Source: Bacteroidales bacterium (lineage in GTDB: Bacteria; Bacteroidota; Bacteroidia; Bacteroidales; Bacteroidaceae). From it: 59,444 nt of DNA. Position 1 is the stretch's first letter; every line of letters starts with the position of its first letter. Positions 7,978-17,732 of the stretch are shown piece by piece. The translations under genes were made by a program, and so were the position numbers. Location: NCBI GenBank assembly GCA_030528885.1, contig JAUMXY010000012.1, forward strand, positions 1 through 59,444, in the 5' to 3' direction. The notes beneath the pieces were generated by a model, which saw only the letters and a list, made by a program, of their open reading frames with translations, was not told the DNA's origin and did no database searches.

Positions 7978-9897
7978 ATGAAACTCATCAAACGACTCGA
8001 TTTATTTATCCTGAAGAACTACCTGACGCTGTTTGCAGGCACGTTCTGTATCAGTCTCTTCGTAGTCATGATGCAGTTTCTGTGGAAATACATCAACGAC
8101 CTTATAGGCAAAGGACTTACATTCGACGTGTATGTACAGTTCTTTTTTTATGCGGCAGAAACACTGGTGCCACTAGCATTGCCACTGGCCATCCTGCTGG
8201 CGTCGCTCATCTCTTTTGGCAACATTGGGGAAAGGCTGGAGCTGCTCGCCATCAAGGCTGCCGGCATCTCGCTTTTCCGAACCTTATGCCCACTCATCGT
8301 CCTGAACACGCTGCTGGCATTGGCATCGTTCCATTTCCAAAACAAAATCGTACCTGATGCCCAGCTGAAGCTGACGCAATTGCTGTACTCGATGAAGACC
8401 AAATCGCCTGAACTGGAAATTCCCGAGGGAGTGTTCTACGATGGAATCAAGGACATCAACCTGTATGTAGAGAAGAAGAACAAGGAAACGGGAATGCTCT
8501 ACGATGTGGTCATCTACAACATGCAAGAGGGAGTGAGCAAGGCGCACATCATCCTTGCCGACTCTGCCAAACTGGAAACTGCCAGCAACAAGATGCACCT
8601 GCTCCTGCACCTCTATCAGGGAGAGCAGTTCGAGAACCTGCAAGGAAGCGCATTGCAGACCCGCAACGTGCCCTACCGCAGAGAAACCTTTGTAGAGAAG
8701 CATTTCATCATCGACTTCGACACCAACTTCAATATGACTGACGAGGAGAACGTGTCGGGCAGTGCACGCACAAAGGACATGGTTCAGCTTGTACAAGACA
8801 TCGACTCGATGGAGCAGCACCACGACAGTCTAAGCGCCGAATTTACAGTCAGGATGCAGCGCGGCAATCTGGCCATCCCACACAAAGCGCGCCTTTCTGA
8901 CTACGACACTGTGACAATCTCACACTTAAACGACAGTGTGAAGAAAGTCTTGAGACAAGAAGAAGACGCCTATCTGGCGCACAAAGCAGAAGCTGCGCTA
9001 GCCAAGCCACAATCAAAGACCAATTTGGACTCCCTTTTCAACAGCAGCGATTCGCAGCAAAAGCAACGCATCCTCATGGCTGCCCTGCAAAAGGCCAGTT
9101 CACAAGAGATTGACATCAGCACAAAAGCCAGCCTCATGGAATACGGAGACAAGCAAATCCGACGACACAAAATCGAGTTCTGGCAGAAAATCACCATGTC
9201 ACTCGCATGCCTACTCTTCTTCTTCATTGGAGCGCCACTCGGAGCTATCATACGAAAAGGAGGACTTGGATTCCCCGTCGTGATTGCCGTCATCATATTC
9301 ATAGTCTACTACATCATCAACACCTTCGGAATGAAAGTGGGGCGTGAAGGAGGCATGCCTGTATGGCTCGGCATGTGGCTCAGCACATTTGTTCTGGCGC
9401 CACTCGGAATCTTCTTCACCATCAAGTCCAACAACGACTCCGCAGTATTCAACATGGATGCCTACACCAACCTCTGGAAAAAGTTGCTGGGCATACGCAC
9501 CAAACGAAACATTGCCAAGAAAGAGGTCATCATCAACGACCCCGACTATCAGGAAGCGCACCTGCAACTGGAGCAACTAATAGCCATCAGTCGCGATTAC
9601 TACCGCGCTTTGCCTAAATCCCACATCTTCGGCTACATCCTATACATAATCCGATATCAGTTCTCAAACAGGCAAGACACACAGGCCGACGAAGTCAACA
9701 CCCTGTTGGAATACATCGTCGAGATGCTCTCCAACAGCAAGGACAGAATGATTCTGAGCCTACTCAACCGCTATCCTGTCATGGACACGCACTCCTTCCG
9801 ATTCTATCGCAGACGGAGAAAAGATTTAAGAGCTATCATCAAAAACTCTGAGAATATAAAGACACACATATATGAAAACATCATTTCAGTTCAGTAA
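7978..9897 (+). CDS. LptF/LptG (YjgP/YjgQ) family permease
   Basis: A 639-residue inner-membrane protein of the YjgP/YjgQ family, which forms the transmembrane part of the ABC transporter that extracts lipopolysaccharide and sends it to the outer membrane. Hydrophobic helices occupy roughly residues 10-110 and 390-480, flanking a periplasmic domain. E. coli LptF and LptG are about 360 residues; this one has a longer central domain and about 150 extra cytoplasmic residues at the C-terminus. I chose the ATG at 7978 ([12 protein letters not shown]) because the upstream in-frame sequence contains the promoter. The last 26 bases overlap ribBA. It cannot be decided whether it acts as LptF or LptG. 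Confidence 0.88.
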   Translation: MKLIKRLDLFILKNYLTLFAGTFCISLFVVMMQFLWKYINDLIGKGLTFDVYVQFFFYAAETLVPLALPLAILLASLISFGNIGERLELLAIKAAGISLFRTLCPLIVLNTLLALASFHFQNKIVPDAQLKLTQLLYSMKTKSPELEIPEGVFYDGIKDINLYVEKKNKETGMLYDVVIYNMQEGVSKAHIILADSAKLETASNKMHLLLHLYQGEQFENLQGSALQTRNVPYRRETFVEKHFIIDFDTNFNMTDEENVSGSARTKDMVQLVQDIDSMEQHHDSLSAEFTVRMQRGNLAIPHKARLSDYDTVTISHLNDSVKKVLRQEEDAYLAHKAEAALAKPQSKTNLDSLFNSSDSQQKQRILMAALQKASSQEIDISTKASLMEYGDKQIRRHKIEFWQKITMSLACLLFFFIGAPLGAIIRKGGLGFPVVIAVIIFIVYYIINTFGMKVGREGGMPVWLGMWLSTFVLAPLGIFFTIKSNNDSAVFNMDAYTNLWKKLLGIRTKRNIAKKEVIINDPDYQEAHLQLEQLIAISRDYYRALPKSHIFGYILYIIRYQFSNRQDTQADEVNTLLEYIVEMLSNSKDRMILSLLNRYPVMDTHSFRFYRRRRKDLRAIIKNSENIKTHIYENIISVQ

Positions 9898-11089
9898 AAT
9901 AGAAGATGCCATCGAAGATTTCCGCCAAGGCAAATTTGTCATAGTGGTGGACGATGAAGACCGTGAGAATGAAGGCGACTTTATCACGCCAGCCGAGATG
10001 ATTACCCCCGAGAAAGTAAACTTCATGCTTCGCGAGGGAAGAGGAGTACTCTGCACTCCCATCACCATGTCACGCGCCAAAGAACTAGAATTGCCCCATC
10101 AGGTGGAAGAGAACACCTCAATGTTGGGCACTCCATTCACCGTGACCATAGACAAATTGGAAGGATGCACCACTGGAGTCAGCGCGCACGACCGAGCAGC
10201 CACCATACAATGGCTTGCCAACCCCAATGCAAAATCCAGCGACTTCGGCAGACCTGGTCATATCAATCCGCTTTATGCGCAAGACAACGGAGTGTTGCGA
10301 CGCTCTGGACACACAGAGGCTGCTGTTGACCTCGCCCGTTTAGCAGGACTTAAACCCGCAGCCGCCCTGATAGAGATTCTCAATCCAGACGGAACCATGG
10401 CACGACTGCCAGAGCTCATCAAGAAAGCAGAAGAGTTTGACATGAAGCTGATTCAAATCAAAGACCTCATCGCATACCGACTGAAGCAGGAAAGTCTCGT
10501 AGAAAAAGGAGTTGAGGCAGACATGCCCACGGCATTCGGGCATTTCCGCATCATCCCTTTCCGTCAAAAGAGCAATGGATTGGAACACGTGGCACTCATC
10601 AAAGGAACGTGGGAAAAAGACGAGCCAGTACTGGTCCGCATGCACTCAAGCTGCGCGACAGGCGACATCTTTGGCAGCCAACGCTGCGACTGCGGAGAGC
10701 AGCTGCACAAGTCTATGCAACTGATAGAAAAGGCCGGCAAGGGAGCCATCGTATATCTGATTCAAGAAGGGCGAGGTATCGGACTCATGAATAAGATTGC
10801 TGCTTACAAACTGCAAGAGGAAGGGCTTGACACCGTCGATGCCAACATACACCTCGGCTTCGACCCCGACCTGCGCGACTATGGAGTCGGCGCACAGATT
10901 CTCCGTGAAATCGGCATCAGCAAGATTCGCCTCTTGACCAACAACCCTGTCAAGCGTGTCGGTCTGGAAGGCTACGGATTAGAGATTGTAGAAAATGTAC
11001 CCATAGAGATTACGCCCAACAAGTACAACGAGCGTTATTTGCACACGAAGAAAGAGCGCATGGGACACACACTTCACTTTAACAAATAA
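9872..11089 (+). CDS. ribBA: Bifunctional DHBP synthase / GTP cyclohydrolase II
   Basis: A 405-residue cytoplasmic enzyme catalysing the two entry steps of riboflavin synthesis. The N-terminal half (about 1-205) makes 3,4-dihydroxy-2-butanone 4-phosphate from ribulose 5-phosphate, shown by [11 protein letters not shown] at residues 27-37 and the later [14 protein letters not shown]. The C-terminal half is GTP cyclohydrolase II, with the zinc cysteines in [18 protein letters not shown] near residue 265 and [13 protein letters not shown] downstream. Length is normal. Its start overlaps the permease gene by 26 bases and the aminotransferase follows 20 bases later, so the three are probably one transcript. 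Confidence 0.96.
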   Translation: MKTSFQFSKIEDAIEDFRQGKFVIVVDDEDRENEGDFITPAEMITPEKVNFMLREGRGVLCTPITMSRAKELELPHQVEENTSMLGTPFTVTIDKLEGCTTGVSAHDRAATIQWLANPNAKSSDFGRPGHINPLYAQDNGVLRRSGHTEAAVDLARLAGLKPAAALIEILNPDGTMARLPELIKKAEEFDMKLIQIKDLIAYRLKQESLVEKGVEADMPTAFGHFRIIPFRQKSNGLEHVALIKGTWEKDEPVLVRMHSSCATGDIFGSQRCDCGEQLHKSMQLIEKAGKGAIVYLIQEGRGIGLMNKIAAYKLQEEGLDTVDANIHLGFDPDLRDYGVGAQILREIGISKIRLLTNNPVKRVGLEGYGLEIVENVPIEITPNKYNERYLHTKKERMGHTLHFNK

Positions 11090-11109
11090 AACAAAAACAT
11101 ATACAAAAC

Positions 11110-12303
11110 ATGGAAACATTATCTGATAGACTTAATCGTTTATCTCCTTCTGCAACGCTCGCAATGAGCCAGAAGAGTTCGGAGCTGAAAGCTCAAGGTA
11201 TCGATGTGATTAACCTCAGTGTAGGCGAACCAGACTTCAACACGCCAGACCACATCAAGGCTGCTGCCATCAAAGCTGTTGAAGAGAACTGGAGCCGCTA
11301 CAGCCCCGTTCCCGGCTACCCTGAACTGAAGCAGGCGATTGTGAACAAGCTGAAGAACGAGAACGGACTGGACTACAAGCCCTCACAGATTCTCTGTTCC
11401 AACGGAGCCAAGCAGTCTGTCTGCAATGCAATTATGGCGCTTGTCAACGCAGGCGATGAGGTTATCATCCCCGCACCTTACTGGGTTTCATACCCACAGA
11501 TGGTGCTGCTCGCTGAAGGCACTCCAGTTTACATTGACGCTCCTATTGAACAGGATTTCAAGATTACGCCAGAACAGCTTGAGGCTGCCATCACACCAAA
11601 GACACGTGCCATCATCCTCTGCTCACCAAGCAATCCTACAGGTTCCGTTTACAGCAAGGAAGAATTGGAAGGACTCAAAAATGTGCTTCTCAAGCATGAG
11701 CGCGTCATCGTTATTGCCGATGAAATCTACGAGCACATCAACTATGTTGGCAAGCACGCTTCTATGGCTGAGTTTGCAGATATCAAGGAGCGCGTAGTCA
11801 TCATCAACGGTGTCTCTAAAGCATACGCCATGACAGGATGGCGCATCGGCTTCATTGCTGCACCAGAATGGATTGTCAAGGGCTGCAACAAGCTTCAGGG
11901 ACAATACACATCCGGTCCATGCTCTGTATCACAGAAAGCAGCCGAAGCAGCATTCGCTGGAGACCAGCAGTGCGTAGAAGATATGCGCCTCGCCTTCGAG
12001 CGCCGCAAGAACCTCATCGTGAAACTCGCCAAGGAAATCCCCGGACTCGAAGTAAACGAGCCACAAGGAGCCTTCTACCTTTTCCCAAAGTGCTCCAGCT
12101 ACTTTGGCAAGAAAGACGGCGATCGTGTCATCAGCAACGCAACAGACTTTGCCATGTACCTGCTTGAGGTGGGACACGTTGCAGCTGTTGGCGGTGACGA
12201 CTTCGGTTCTCCAGAGTGCTTCCGTATCAGCTATGCTACATCTGACGAGAACATCGTTGAGTCTATGAAGCGTATCAAAGAGGCATTGGCTCGCCTCCAG
12301 TAA
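11110..12303 (+). CDS. Class I pyridoxal-phosphate aminotransferase (aspartate type)
   Basis: A 397-residue enzyme of the aspartate/aromatic aminotransferase I-gamma type. The PLP lysine is K237 in NGVSKAYAMTGWRIGF, the cofactor-ring aspartate is in IADEIYEHI, and the C-terminal substrate-binding arginine is in FRISYATS. Length and motifs fit aspartate transaminase, but substrate range cannot be set by sequence alone; alanine or aromatic activity is possible. It follows ribBA by 20 bases. Confidence 0.9.
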   Translation: METLSDRLNRLSPSATLAMSQKSSELKAQGIDVINLSVGEPDFNTPDHIKAAAIKAVEENWSRYSPVPGYPELKQAIVNKLKNENGLDYKPSQILCSNGAKQSVCNAIMALVNAGDEVIIPAPYWVSYPQMVLLAEGTPVYIDAPIEQDFKITPEQLEAAITPKTRAIILCSPSNPTGSVYSKEELEGLKNVLLKHERVIVIADEIYEHINYVGKHASMAEFADIKERVVIINGVSKAYAMTGWRIGFIAAPEWIVKGCNKLQGQYTSGPCSVSQKAAEAAFAGDQQCVEDMRLAFERRKNLIVKLAKEIPGLEVNEPQGAFYLFPKCSSYFGKKDGDRVISNATDFAMYLLEVGHVAAVGGDDFGSPECFRISYATSDENIVESMKRIKEALARLQ

Positions 12304-12492
12304 GGATACGCTATCATAAGCCATCTGAATATCCACAAATCGATGTGGGGCACTCCGAAACTTCGATGTGCCCCACACCGACATTTCGATGTAGGGCACA
12401 TCTATTAAAAGATTGTTCAGAAACAGCCCACGACAACCTCTCATTCTGCAGGCCGAACCAGGCCACTGACCTATTAACTTACACCTTCATTT
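12304..12492. other. Intergenic stretch with tandem repeat
   Basis: No gene is visible. The stretch holds the 23-bp tandem repeat at 12341-12409 and then about 80 bases without a recognisable motif. I find no clear TANNTTTG close to the next ATG. Confidence 0.5.
12341..12409. repeat. Three 23-bp tandem units with alternating palindrome arms
   Basis: CGATGT starts units at 12341, 12364 and 12387. Unit 1 carries GTGGGGCAC (12345-12353) and unit 2 its exact complement GTGCCCCAC (12368-12376), so they can fold into a 9-bp stem with a 14-base loop. Unit 3 carries the variant GTAGGGCAC. It lies 41 bases after the aminotransferase stop and may act as a terminator or be a dispersed repeat. Confidence 0.7.
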
Positions 12493-15400
12493 ATGAAAAA
12501 ACCTATTCTGTTCCTTCTTCTCTCCTTGGCAACAGCAGCCAAAGCCCAAGAAGACATCACCTCGCAATACATCAAGAATCCGTCATTTGAACAAGATGAC
12601 ATTTCCAAGCTGCCCGCCGATGATACCCGAAGCGCCTATACAGCAAAGACGGTTGAAGGCTGGACGCTCGAAGGCAGCTACGGAGTCAGCGACATCATGA
12701 CCGCTGCAGCCACTGCTACAGACAACAACTTCGGCGCTCCAGGTCACCCCTCTGACGGTAAACAGATGTACTACATCCGCAATGCATGGAATGCCTCTAC
12801 AGCCACACTTCTGCAAGCCATCACATTGCCTAAAGGACTGTACAAGCTTGTCCTTGACAACAAATGCGTAACCCAATCATCACATACTGCCAGCCTCATC
12901 GCAGGCAAAGAAAGCCTCTCCCTGACATTTCAAGGAAGCCTGCCTGCAACATGGACCAAGAGCGAACTGATGTTTGAGACGGCTCAAGAAGAACAAGTAA
13001 GCATTGGACTTCGGGTTCACTTCGGAAGCGGCTCTGGAGGCTCAGTCCTCATCGACAACTTCAGACTCTACAAGATGCCTGATGACTACACGGAGGCAGA
13101 AGACCCGACAGAAGAAGCAGTATCTTCATTCACAGAAGGCATCATCACAGCCGACTTCGTTAACGAGGCAGACATGAAAGCAGACCTGTTGCAGATGCTT
13201 GCCAACTTCTCTCGTTATATGGTTGATGATTTTCAGGAATGCACTGCACCCAATTCCGTCGATGAGGCTTGTGGATGCTTCAAGGGAGAAAACACGATGG
13301 CCAACGATGAGCGAGGTGTGCGACCCAATGCCGACCTGTCCATGGTATGTGCTTTCCTCGTCAAATACGGGAAGCCTGCAGGCGTCAAGCTTCCAGCAGG
13401 AGTCACCTGGGAAAAGATAGAAGACATGGCTCTCAAGTCACTCGTTTTCGCCTACTCTACCCATAAAGCCAACAAACTGAAAGTCTGCAAAGGCAACAAC
13501 TATTGGGGCTCCACTTCCACTTCGGATGCCGTTTGGGAATCCTCACTCTGGGCCATGTCTGTAGCTTATTCCGCCTACTTCCAATGGGACAAACTCAGCG
13601 AAAAACAGAAAGGATACATCTATTCCCTTCTGAAAGCAGAATGCAACTACGAACTTTACCGCAGCATTCCAACAGGCTATGCAGGCGACACGAAAGCAGA
13701 AGAGAACGGATGGGAAGCCAACGTGCTCGCAGCAACACTGGGCCTTTTCCCCAACGACGAGCTTGCTCCTAAATGGTTTGAACGTCTGCGCGAATTTGCC
13801 ATCAACAGCTACTCCCATCCCGCTGACATCAACAACAACACTGTTATCGACGAATGGTACGACAACAAGACGGTTGCCGACCTCTACAAGGGACAGAATC
13901 TATACGATGACTATTCATTGCAGAATCATAATCTCTTCCACACCTCTTACCAGAATGTCGTCATGCAAGAACTCGGAGAGGCAGCCCTCGCGCTCAAGAT
14001 GTTCCAACAAGGACTGTACGGCAAGGAAACATGGAAGACAAATGCCCTCATGCACAACAACCAGCAGGTACAGGACAGCATCCTCAACTGGCTGGCATTG
14101 GCTGACGGAGAACTGGCTATGCCTAACGGAAACGACTGGAGCCTCTTCCTCTACGACCAAATTACAAGCTACTCCACTCAGGCTTGCTTCCAGAGAGACC
14201 CCAATGCACTCATGCTGGAGAACATGGCTTACAAATATATCAAAGCCAGACAGAAGACTACGGCTGACGGATCATGGCTGCTTCGCGCAGATGTCGGCGC
14301 ACGTCGCATGGGAGTGGAGGCACACCGTGTCATGATGACTTACCTCATGCACGAAATGCTTTCAACAGCAGACCTCACGCCCACATCATGGGACGCCTTC
14401 AATACAAAATACGGGGAGGCGAAACTGATACCTTGCCAAAATGTTGTGCGTGCAGCCACAGACGACCGCTTCACTTGTTTCTCTTGGAGCACAGGACTGA
14501 AGTCTTACACGGGTTATTTTGCAGCCAACAGCCCAGACAAGAACAAGATTGTTGTACCTTACCGCGCCAACAACACAGGCAACATCACAGGATGGTATGA
14601 AGTTGCAGGAAAGAGCACCAATGCGACACCCGTCGTCTCGGGAATCTACCAGCTGAATGGAAATGGATATGTCATGAATGGCGAACTGAACACCAACGAC
14701 AACACGCTGAACAATCGCTTCGCCATCTTTTCCACACCAGAAAATGCCATCATCTATCTTGACTATGTGACAGCCAATGCCGCAGTCACCATCAACAGCG
14801 AGAAAGGCGGTCTGCTCGCCATCTCCACTGACGAGTTCATGAAACTCGCGCGTACATTATATTATAATAAAGGAGAAAACATCGTACACAAACAGCTGGA
14901 CGGCGCCACCTTCACCGCCTTTGACAGCGAGTGGGTGAACATCGACAATGAATTAGGCGTCATCTCTGCCGGCAACAAGAAGAAAATCGCTTTTGGCGAC
15001 CGTGGAGCCAACAACTCCATCTACACCTCCAAGCTCTATCCGATGTACAGCAACATGCCACGCAGCCTCAAGAGCAGAGAGACCGTAGATGTCCGAAATC
15101 TTGTTTATTACAGCAACATCAATGCTGAAGAAACAAAGAAAATGGCAGGCCAGCTGGTAACGCTGAAAGAACTGCTGCCTGAAGGGTGGAATGGCGTCAT
15201 CGCCCCAGACAACAACTGTTCTTATTTCATCGCCAGCAACTTCAAAGGGGAGAACACAGCCACAGTGAAAGGCTTGCAATATGGCAACAGGGCACCTGTA
15301 TTCTACCAGCCAACCACCATTGCCAACAATGCCTCAACAGTCACTTTCACAGCCCACCAGAACAGCTCCATCGCGCATCCTCTAACCATCATGCTGCAAG

Positions 15401-16278
15401 GCGACAACGTCACAGCACAGATGATAGATGAGACATCGGCATACATCACAGCTACAGCAAAAACAACCATATCTGTAGAGATTGCTGTCAAAGGGCAGCC
15501 CACACCGGCAGAAAAAGACAACATCAGCATCAAGAAGGATGAAACCATCAGAGTCTATCTGAACGAAAAGAGTGAGGTATGCGTTGAAAGCGCGTCCTTT
15601 CCCTTAGTCGAAACGAGAGACTATACAAGCCGCATCGTTAATCCGTCATTCGAAGGGAACGCCACGTTCGGATGGTCTGGGAGTCCCAAAGTTGATTATA
15701 GCTGCGCAGAAAAATACAACACTACATTCAACGTCTATCAAGTGATAGAAGGACTGCCTCAAGGGCAGTACCTTCTCACTTGCCAAGGCTTCTACCGGGC
15801 AGGAACCACCGCCAATGCCGCCTCAACCCATAAGACTGGCAACGAAAAGCTCCACGCCCTCCTCTATGCCAACGACTCAACCGTTGCCCTGCAGTCCATC
15901 ATTGAAGAAGCAGGCAAGAAAGGTGCCATCGGTGTAACAGCCTCCGACTACGGGCACGTTCCCAATACCATGGAACAAACCAGCGCCTACTTTCGAGCAG
16001 GTCTCTACCCCAACTCACTTCTCTGCACCGTGAAAGAAGACGGCAAACTGAAGATTGGCGTTAAAAAGACAACAACCATCAATCAAGACTGGGCCATCTT
16101 CGACAACTTCACCCTTACCTATCTCGGCATCCCCGAAGAACCCAACAGCATCCAAGGCATACGCCCCATCACCATGACGGAAGGAATCTATACCCTTCAA
16201 GGAAAACAGATAGATGCCTCGGACATAACAGCCCAAGGCATCTATATCATCAATGGACAAAAGGTGTTCGTAAAATGA
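12493..16278 (+). CDS. Large secreted polysaccharide lyase-like enzyme
   Basis: A 1261-residue protein with a signal peptide ending near AKAQ (residue 20). Residues about 25-195 form a jelly-roll carbohydrate-binding-like domain (NPSFEQ opening, LIDNFRLYK close). Residues about 230-660 are helix-rich with aromatic motifs such as VWESSLWAMSVAYSAYF, EENGWEANVLAATLGLFP and SLQNHNLFHTSYQ, typical of an alpha/alpha toroid; the N-H-x-H/Y cluster is a plausible active site. A beta-sandwich (about 670-1010) and a second binding domain (about 1035-1215, again NPSFEGN) follow. The C-terminus, with GIYIINGQKVFVK, resembles a type IX sorting tail. This architecture fits PL8-like or heparinase-like lyases, but I cannot name the family or substrate. 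It stands alone before a strong terminator. Confidence 0.6.
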   Translation: MKKPILFLLLSLATAAKAQEDITSQYIKNPSFEQDDISKLPADDTRSAYTAKTVEGWTLEGSYGVSDIMTAAATATDNNFGAPGHPSDGKQMYYIRNAWNASTATLLQAITLPKGLYKLVLDNKCVTQSSHTASLIAGKESLSLTFQGSLPATWTKSELMFETAQEEQVSIGLRVHFGSGSGGSVLIDNFRLYKMPDDYTEAEDPTEEAVSSFTEGIITADFVNEADMKADLLQMLANFSRYMVDDFQECTAPNSVDEACGCFKGENTMANDERGVRPNADLSMVCAFLVKYGKPAGVKLPAGVTWEKIEDMALKSLVFAYSTHKANKLKVCKGNNYWGSTSTSDAVWESSLWAMSVAYSAYFQWDKLSEKQKGYIYSLLKAECNYELYRSIPTGYAGDTKAEENGWEANVLAATLGLFPNDELAPKWFERLREFAINSYSHPADINNNTVIDEWYDNKTVADLYKGQNLYDDYSLQNHNLFHTSYQNVVMQELGEAALALKMFQQGLYGKETWKTNALMHNNQQVQDSILNWLALADGELAMPNGNDWSLFLYDQITSYSTQACFQRDPNALMLENMAYKYIKARQKTTADGSWLLRADVGARRMGVEAHRVMMTYLMHEMLSTADLTPTSWDAFNTKYGEAKLIPCQNVVRAATDDRFTCFSWSTGLKSYTGYFAANSPDKNKIVVPYRANNTGNITGWYEVAGKSTNATPVVSGIYQLNGNGYVMNGELNTNDNTLNNRFAIFSTPENAIIYLDYVTANAAVTINSEKGGLLAISTDEFMKLARTLYYNKGENIVHKQLDGATFTAFDSEWVNIDNELGVISAGNKKKIAFGDRGANNSIYTSKLYPMYSNMPRSLKSRETVDVRNLVYYSNINAEETKKMAGQLVTLKELLPEGWNGVIAPDNNCSYFIASNFKGENTATVKGLQYGNRAPVFYQPTTIANNASTVTFTAHQNSSIAHPLTIMLQGDNVTAQMIDETSAYITATAKTTISVEIAVKGQPTPAEKDNISIKKDETIRVYLNEKSEVCVESASFPLVETRDYTSRIVNPSFEGNATFGWSGSPKVDYSCAEKYNTTFNVYQVIEGLPQGQYLLTCQGFYRAGTTANAASTHKTGNEKLHALLYANDSTVALQSIIEEAGKKGAIGVTASDYGHVPNTMEQTSAYFRAGLYPNSLLCTVKEDGKLKIGVKKTTTINQDWAIFDNFTLTYLGIPEEPNSIQGIRPITMTEGIYTLQGKQIDASDITAQGIYIINGQKVFVK

Positions 16279-16314
16279 AAGCGTCCAAGTCAATCGACTT
16301 GGACGCTTTCATTT
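16273..16314. terminator. Strong bidirectional hairpin terminator
   Basis: A 19-bp perfect stem, 16273-16291 against 16296-16314, with a four-base AATC loop. The lyase stop codon is inside the left arm. It lies between two convergent genes, and A/T tracts on both sides would let it work in both directions. Confidence 0.85.
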
Positions 16315-16327
16315 GTTTATCGTTGGA

Positions 16328-17191
16328 TTATCCGTAGATAATCTTACCCGTTTCCTTATCAGTGTTCTCCTCAACGAAGGACTTGTTGTACTGAGTCATA
16401 CCACGGAGAGACATACCCATGTTTGAGAAACCTCCATCGTGGAAGAGAGTCTGCATAGTCACCTTCTTCGTCAGGTCAGAGAACATCACGATGCAGTAGT
16501 CTGCACACTCGTCAGCACTGGCATTGCCCAGCGGAGACATACGGTCAGAGAAGTCATAGAGACCATCAAAGCCCTTGATGCCAGAACCAGCAGTCGTATA
16601 AGTAGGCGACTGGCTAATAGTGTTTACACGCACACCTTTCTCACGACCATATATATAGCCGAATGAACGTGCGATAGACTCAAGCAGAGACTTCGCGTCA
16701 GCCATGTCATTATATCCGAAGAATGTACGGTGGCTTGCCACATAAGTAAGCGCCAGCACACTCGCATTATCATTCAGCGCATCCAGTTTCTTAGCCACCT
16801 GAAGCATCTTGTGGAATGAGATAGCAGAAATATCAAGTGTCTTGTCCAGCAAGCTATAGTCAAGGTCATCGTATGTACGCTTCTTTCTCATGTTCGCGCT
16901 CATAGCACAAGAGTGAAGCACAAAGTCAATCTTGCCGCCCAAAGCCTTCTGAGACTCAGAGAAAAGCATCTCAAGGTCCTCAACGCTTGTTGCATCAGCT
17001 GCAATCACAGTAGCGTTAGTCTTCTCTGCCAGCTCCGCGATAGTACCCATGCGGCAAGCCACAGCAGTGTTAGTAAGCACAATCTGTGCACCTTCCTCTA
17101 CAGCACGTTCAGCCACCTTCCAAGCGATAGACTGATCGTTAAGTGCACCAAAAATGATTCCTCTTTTACCTTTTAGCAAATTGTATGCCAT
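16328..17191 (-). CDS. fabI: Enoyl-[acyl-carrier-protein] reductase
   Basis: A 287-residue short-chain dehydrogenase-fold enzyme that reduces the enoyl-ACP double bond in the last step of each fatty acid elongation cycle. The catalytic pair is Y160 and K167 (Y-x6-K), with Y150 ten residues before, the same spacing as E. coli FabI. The N-terminal nucleotide-binding segment is GIIFGALNDQSIAW. Length is slightly longer than E. coli (262), as in other Bacteroidetes. It is monocistronic, with a promoter-like element at 17311-17318 and an 83-bp tandem duplication upstream. FabI is the target of triclosan-type inhibitors. Confidence 0.95.
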   Translation of the reverse strand: MAYNLLKGKRGIIFGALNDQSIAWKVAERAVEEGAQIVLTNTAVACRMGTIAELAEKTNATVIAADATSVEDLEMLFSESQKALGGKIDFVLHSCAMSANMRKKRTYDDLDYSLLDKTLDISAISFHKMLQVAKKLDALNDNASVLALTYVASHRTFFGYNDMADAKSLLESIARSFGYIYGREKGVRVNTISQSPTYTTAGSGIKGFDGLYDFSDRMSPLGNASADECADYCIVMFSDLTKKVTMQTLFHDGGFSNMGMSLRGMTQYNKSFVEENTDKETGKIIYG

Positions 17192-17310
17192 AATTCTACA
17201 TTTTTTAGGTTCATCGATTCAGAGAACTTACCGTCCGAGCATCTGCCCACAAACGCAAAAAAACTCCTCATCATATAACCGTTTTTTACTATTATCCTTA
17301 AAATCGGGTA

Positions 17311-17318
17311 CAAAGGTA
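17311..17318 (-). promoter_or_regulatory. fabI promoter -7 element
   Basis: TACCTTTG on the minus strand, about 120 bases before the fabI ATG. A TTTG lies 14 bases upstream, shorter than the usual spacing, so the -33 box is uncertain. The sequence immediately upstream is the first copy of the 83-bp repeat. Confidence 0.5.
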
Positions 17319-17481
17319 CGAATAAGCGAGCACAAACGGAAAGGAAAACCCCTTTTTCTTTCCTTTGTCGAGCGAAAGTACCTTCGGCGAAAGCCAAAGT
17401 ACGAATAAGCGAGCACAAACGGAAAGGAAAACCCCTTTTTCTTTCCTTTGCCGAGCGAAAGTACCTTCGGCAAAAGCCAAA
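17316..17481. repeat. Two tandem 83-bp direct repeats, with a decayed third
   Basis: Bases 17316-17398 and 17399-17481 are nearly identical, for example both contain ACGAATAAGCGAGCACAAAC and CCCCTTTTTCTTTCCTTTG, with only a few substitutions such as GTCGAG/GCCGAG. A third, degraded copy follows from about 17482 to 17550. The unit begins at the fabI -7 element and runs upstream. It also contains short inverted parts (GAAAGTACCTTCGGC). The predicted ORFs through it are artefacts because 83 is not a multiple of 3. Confidence 0.85.
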
Positions 17482-17566
17482 GATATGAATAAATGCCCAC
17501 AAAAGAAAAAAGAAGACCCTTTTTCTCAGTTTTTCCACCTTCGCACGAAAAAAAACAGCAAAACGC

Positions 17567-17597
17567 TTTGCCATTTACCGAAAAAGCCCTACCTTTG
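17567..17597 (+). promoter_or_regulatory. Consensus promoter for tRNA gene
   Basis: TTTG at 17567-17570, 19 bases, then TACCTTTG at 17590-17597 match the Bacteroidetes consensus exactly. The sequence after it (CACTCGC) is also found after the tRNA-Phe promoter at 59160. Confidence 0.85.
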
Positions 17598-17628
17598 CAC
17601 TCGCATTCGGGGAACACCCCTATGTGAT

Positions 17629-17705
17629 GGCGAGGTAGCTCAGCCGGTTAGAGCGTCGGATTCATAATCCGGAGGTCGAGGGTTCGAGCCCCTCCCTCGC
17701 TACCA
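17629..17705 (+). tRNA. tRNA with CAT anticodon (probably elongator Met)
   Basis: A full cloverleaf can be folded by eye. The acceptor stem is GGCGAGG with CCTCGCT (one G-T pair), the D arm is AGCTCAGCCGGTTAGAGC, the anticodon loop is TTCATAA and the T arm contains GGTTCGAGCC. CCA is encoded. It lacks the GGG/CCC anticodon stem of initiators, so elongator Met is most likely; a tRNA-Ile with lysidine-modified CAT is the alternative. Confidence 0.92.
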
Positions 17706-17732
17706 AAAGCATCTGCAATCGCAGGTGCTTTT
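17705..17732 (+). terminator. Rho-independent terminator of the tRNA
   Basis: AAAAGCATCTGC at 17705-17716 pairs with GCAGGTGCTTTT at 17721-17732 (one G-T pair, AATC loop), followed by more T residues. Confidence 0.85.

Noticed and set aside
17316-17550. CRISPR array
   Set aside because: The units are contiguous 83-bp duplications without unique spacers, and no cas genes are present.
17173-17617. Several minus-strand ORFs upstream of fabI
   Set aside because: They read through the 83-bp tandem repeat in different frames and resemble each other only because of it.
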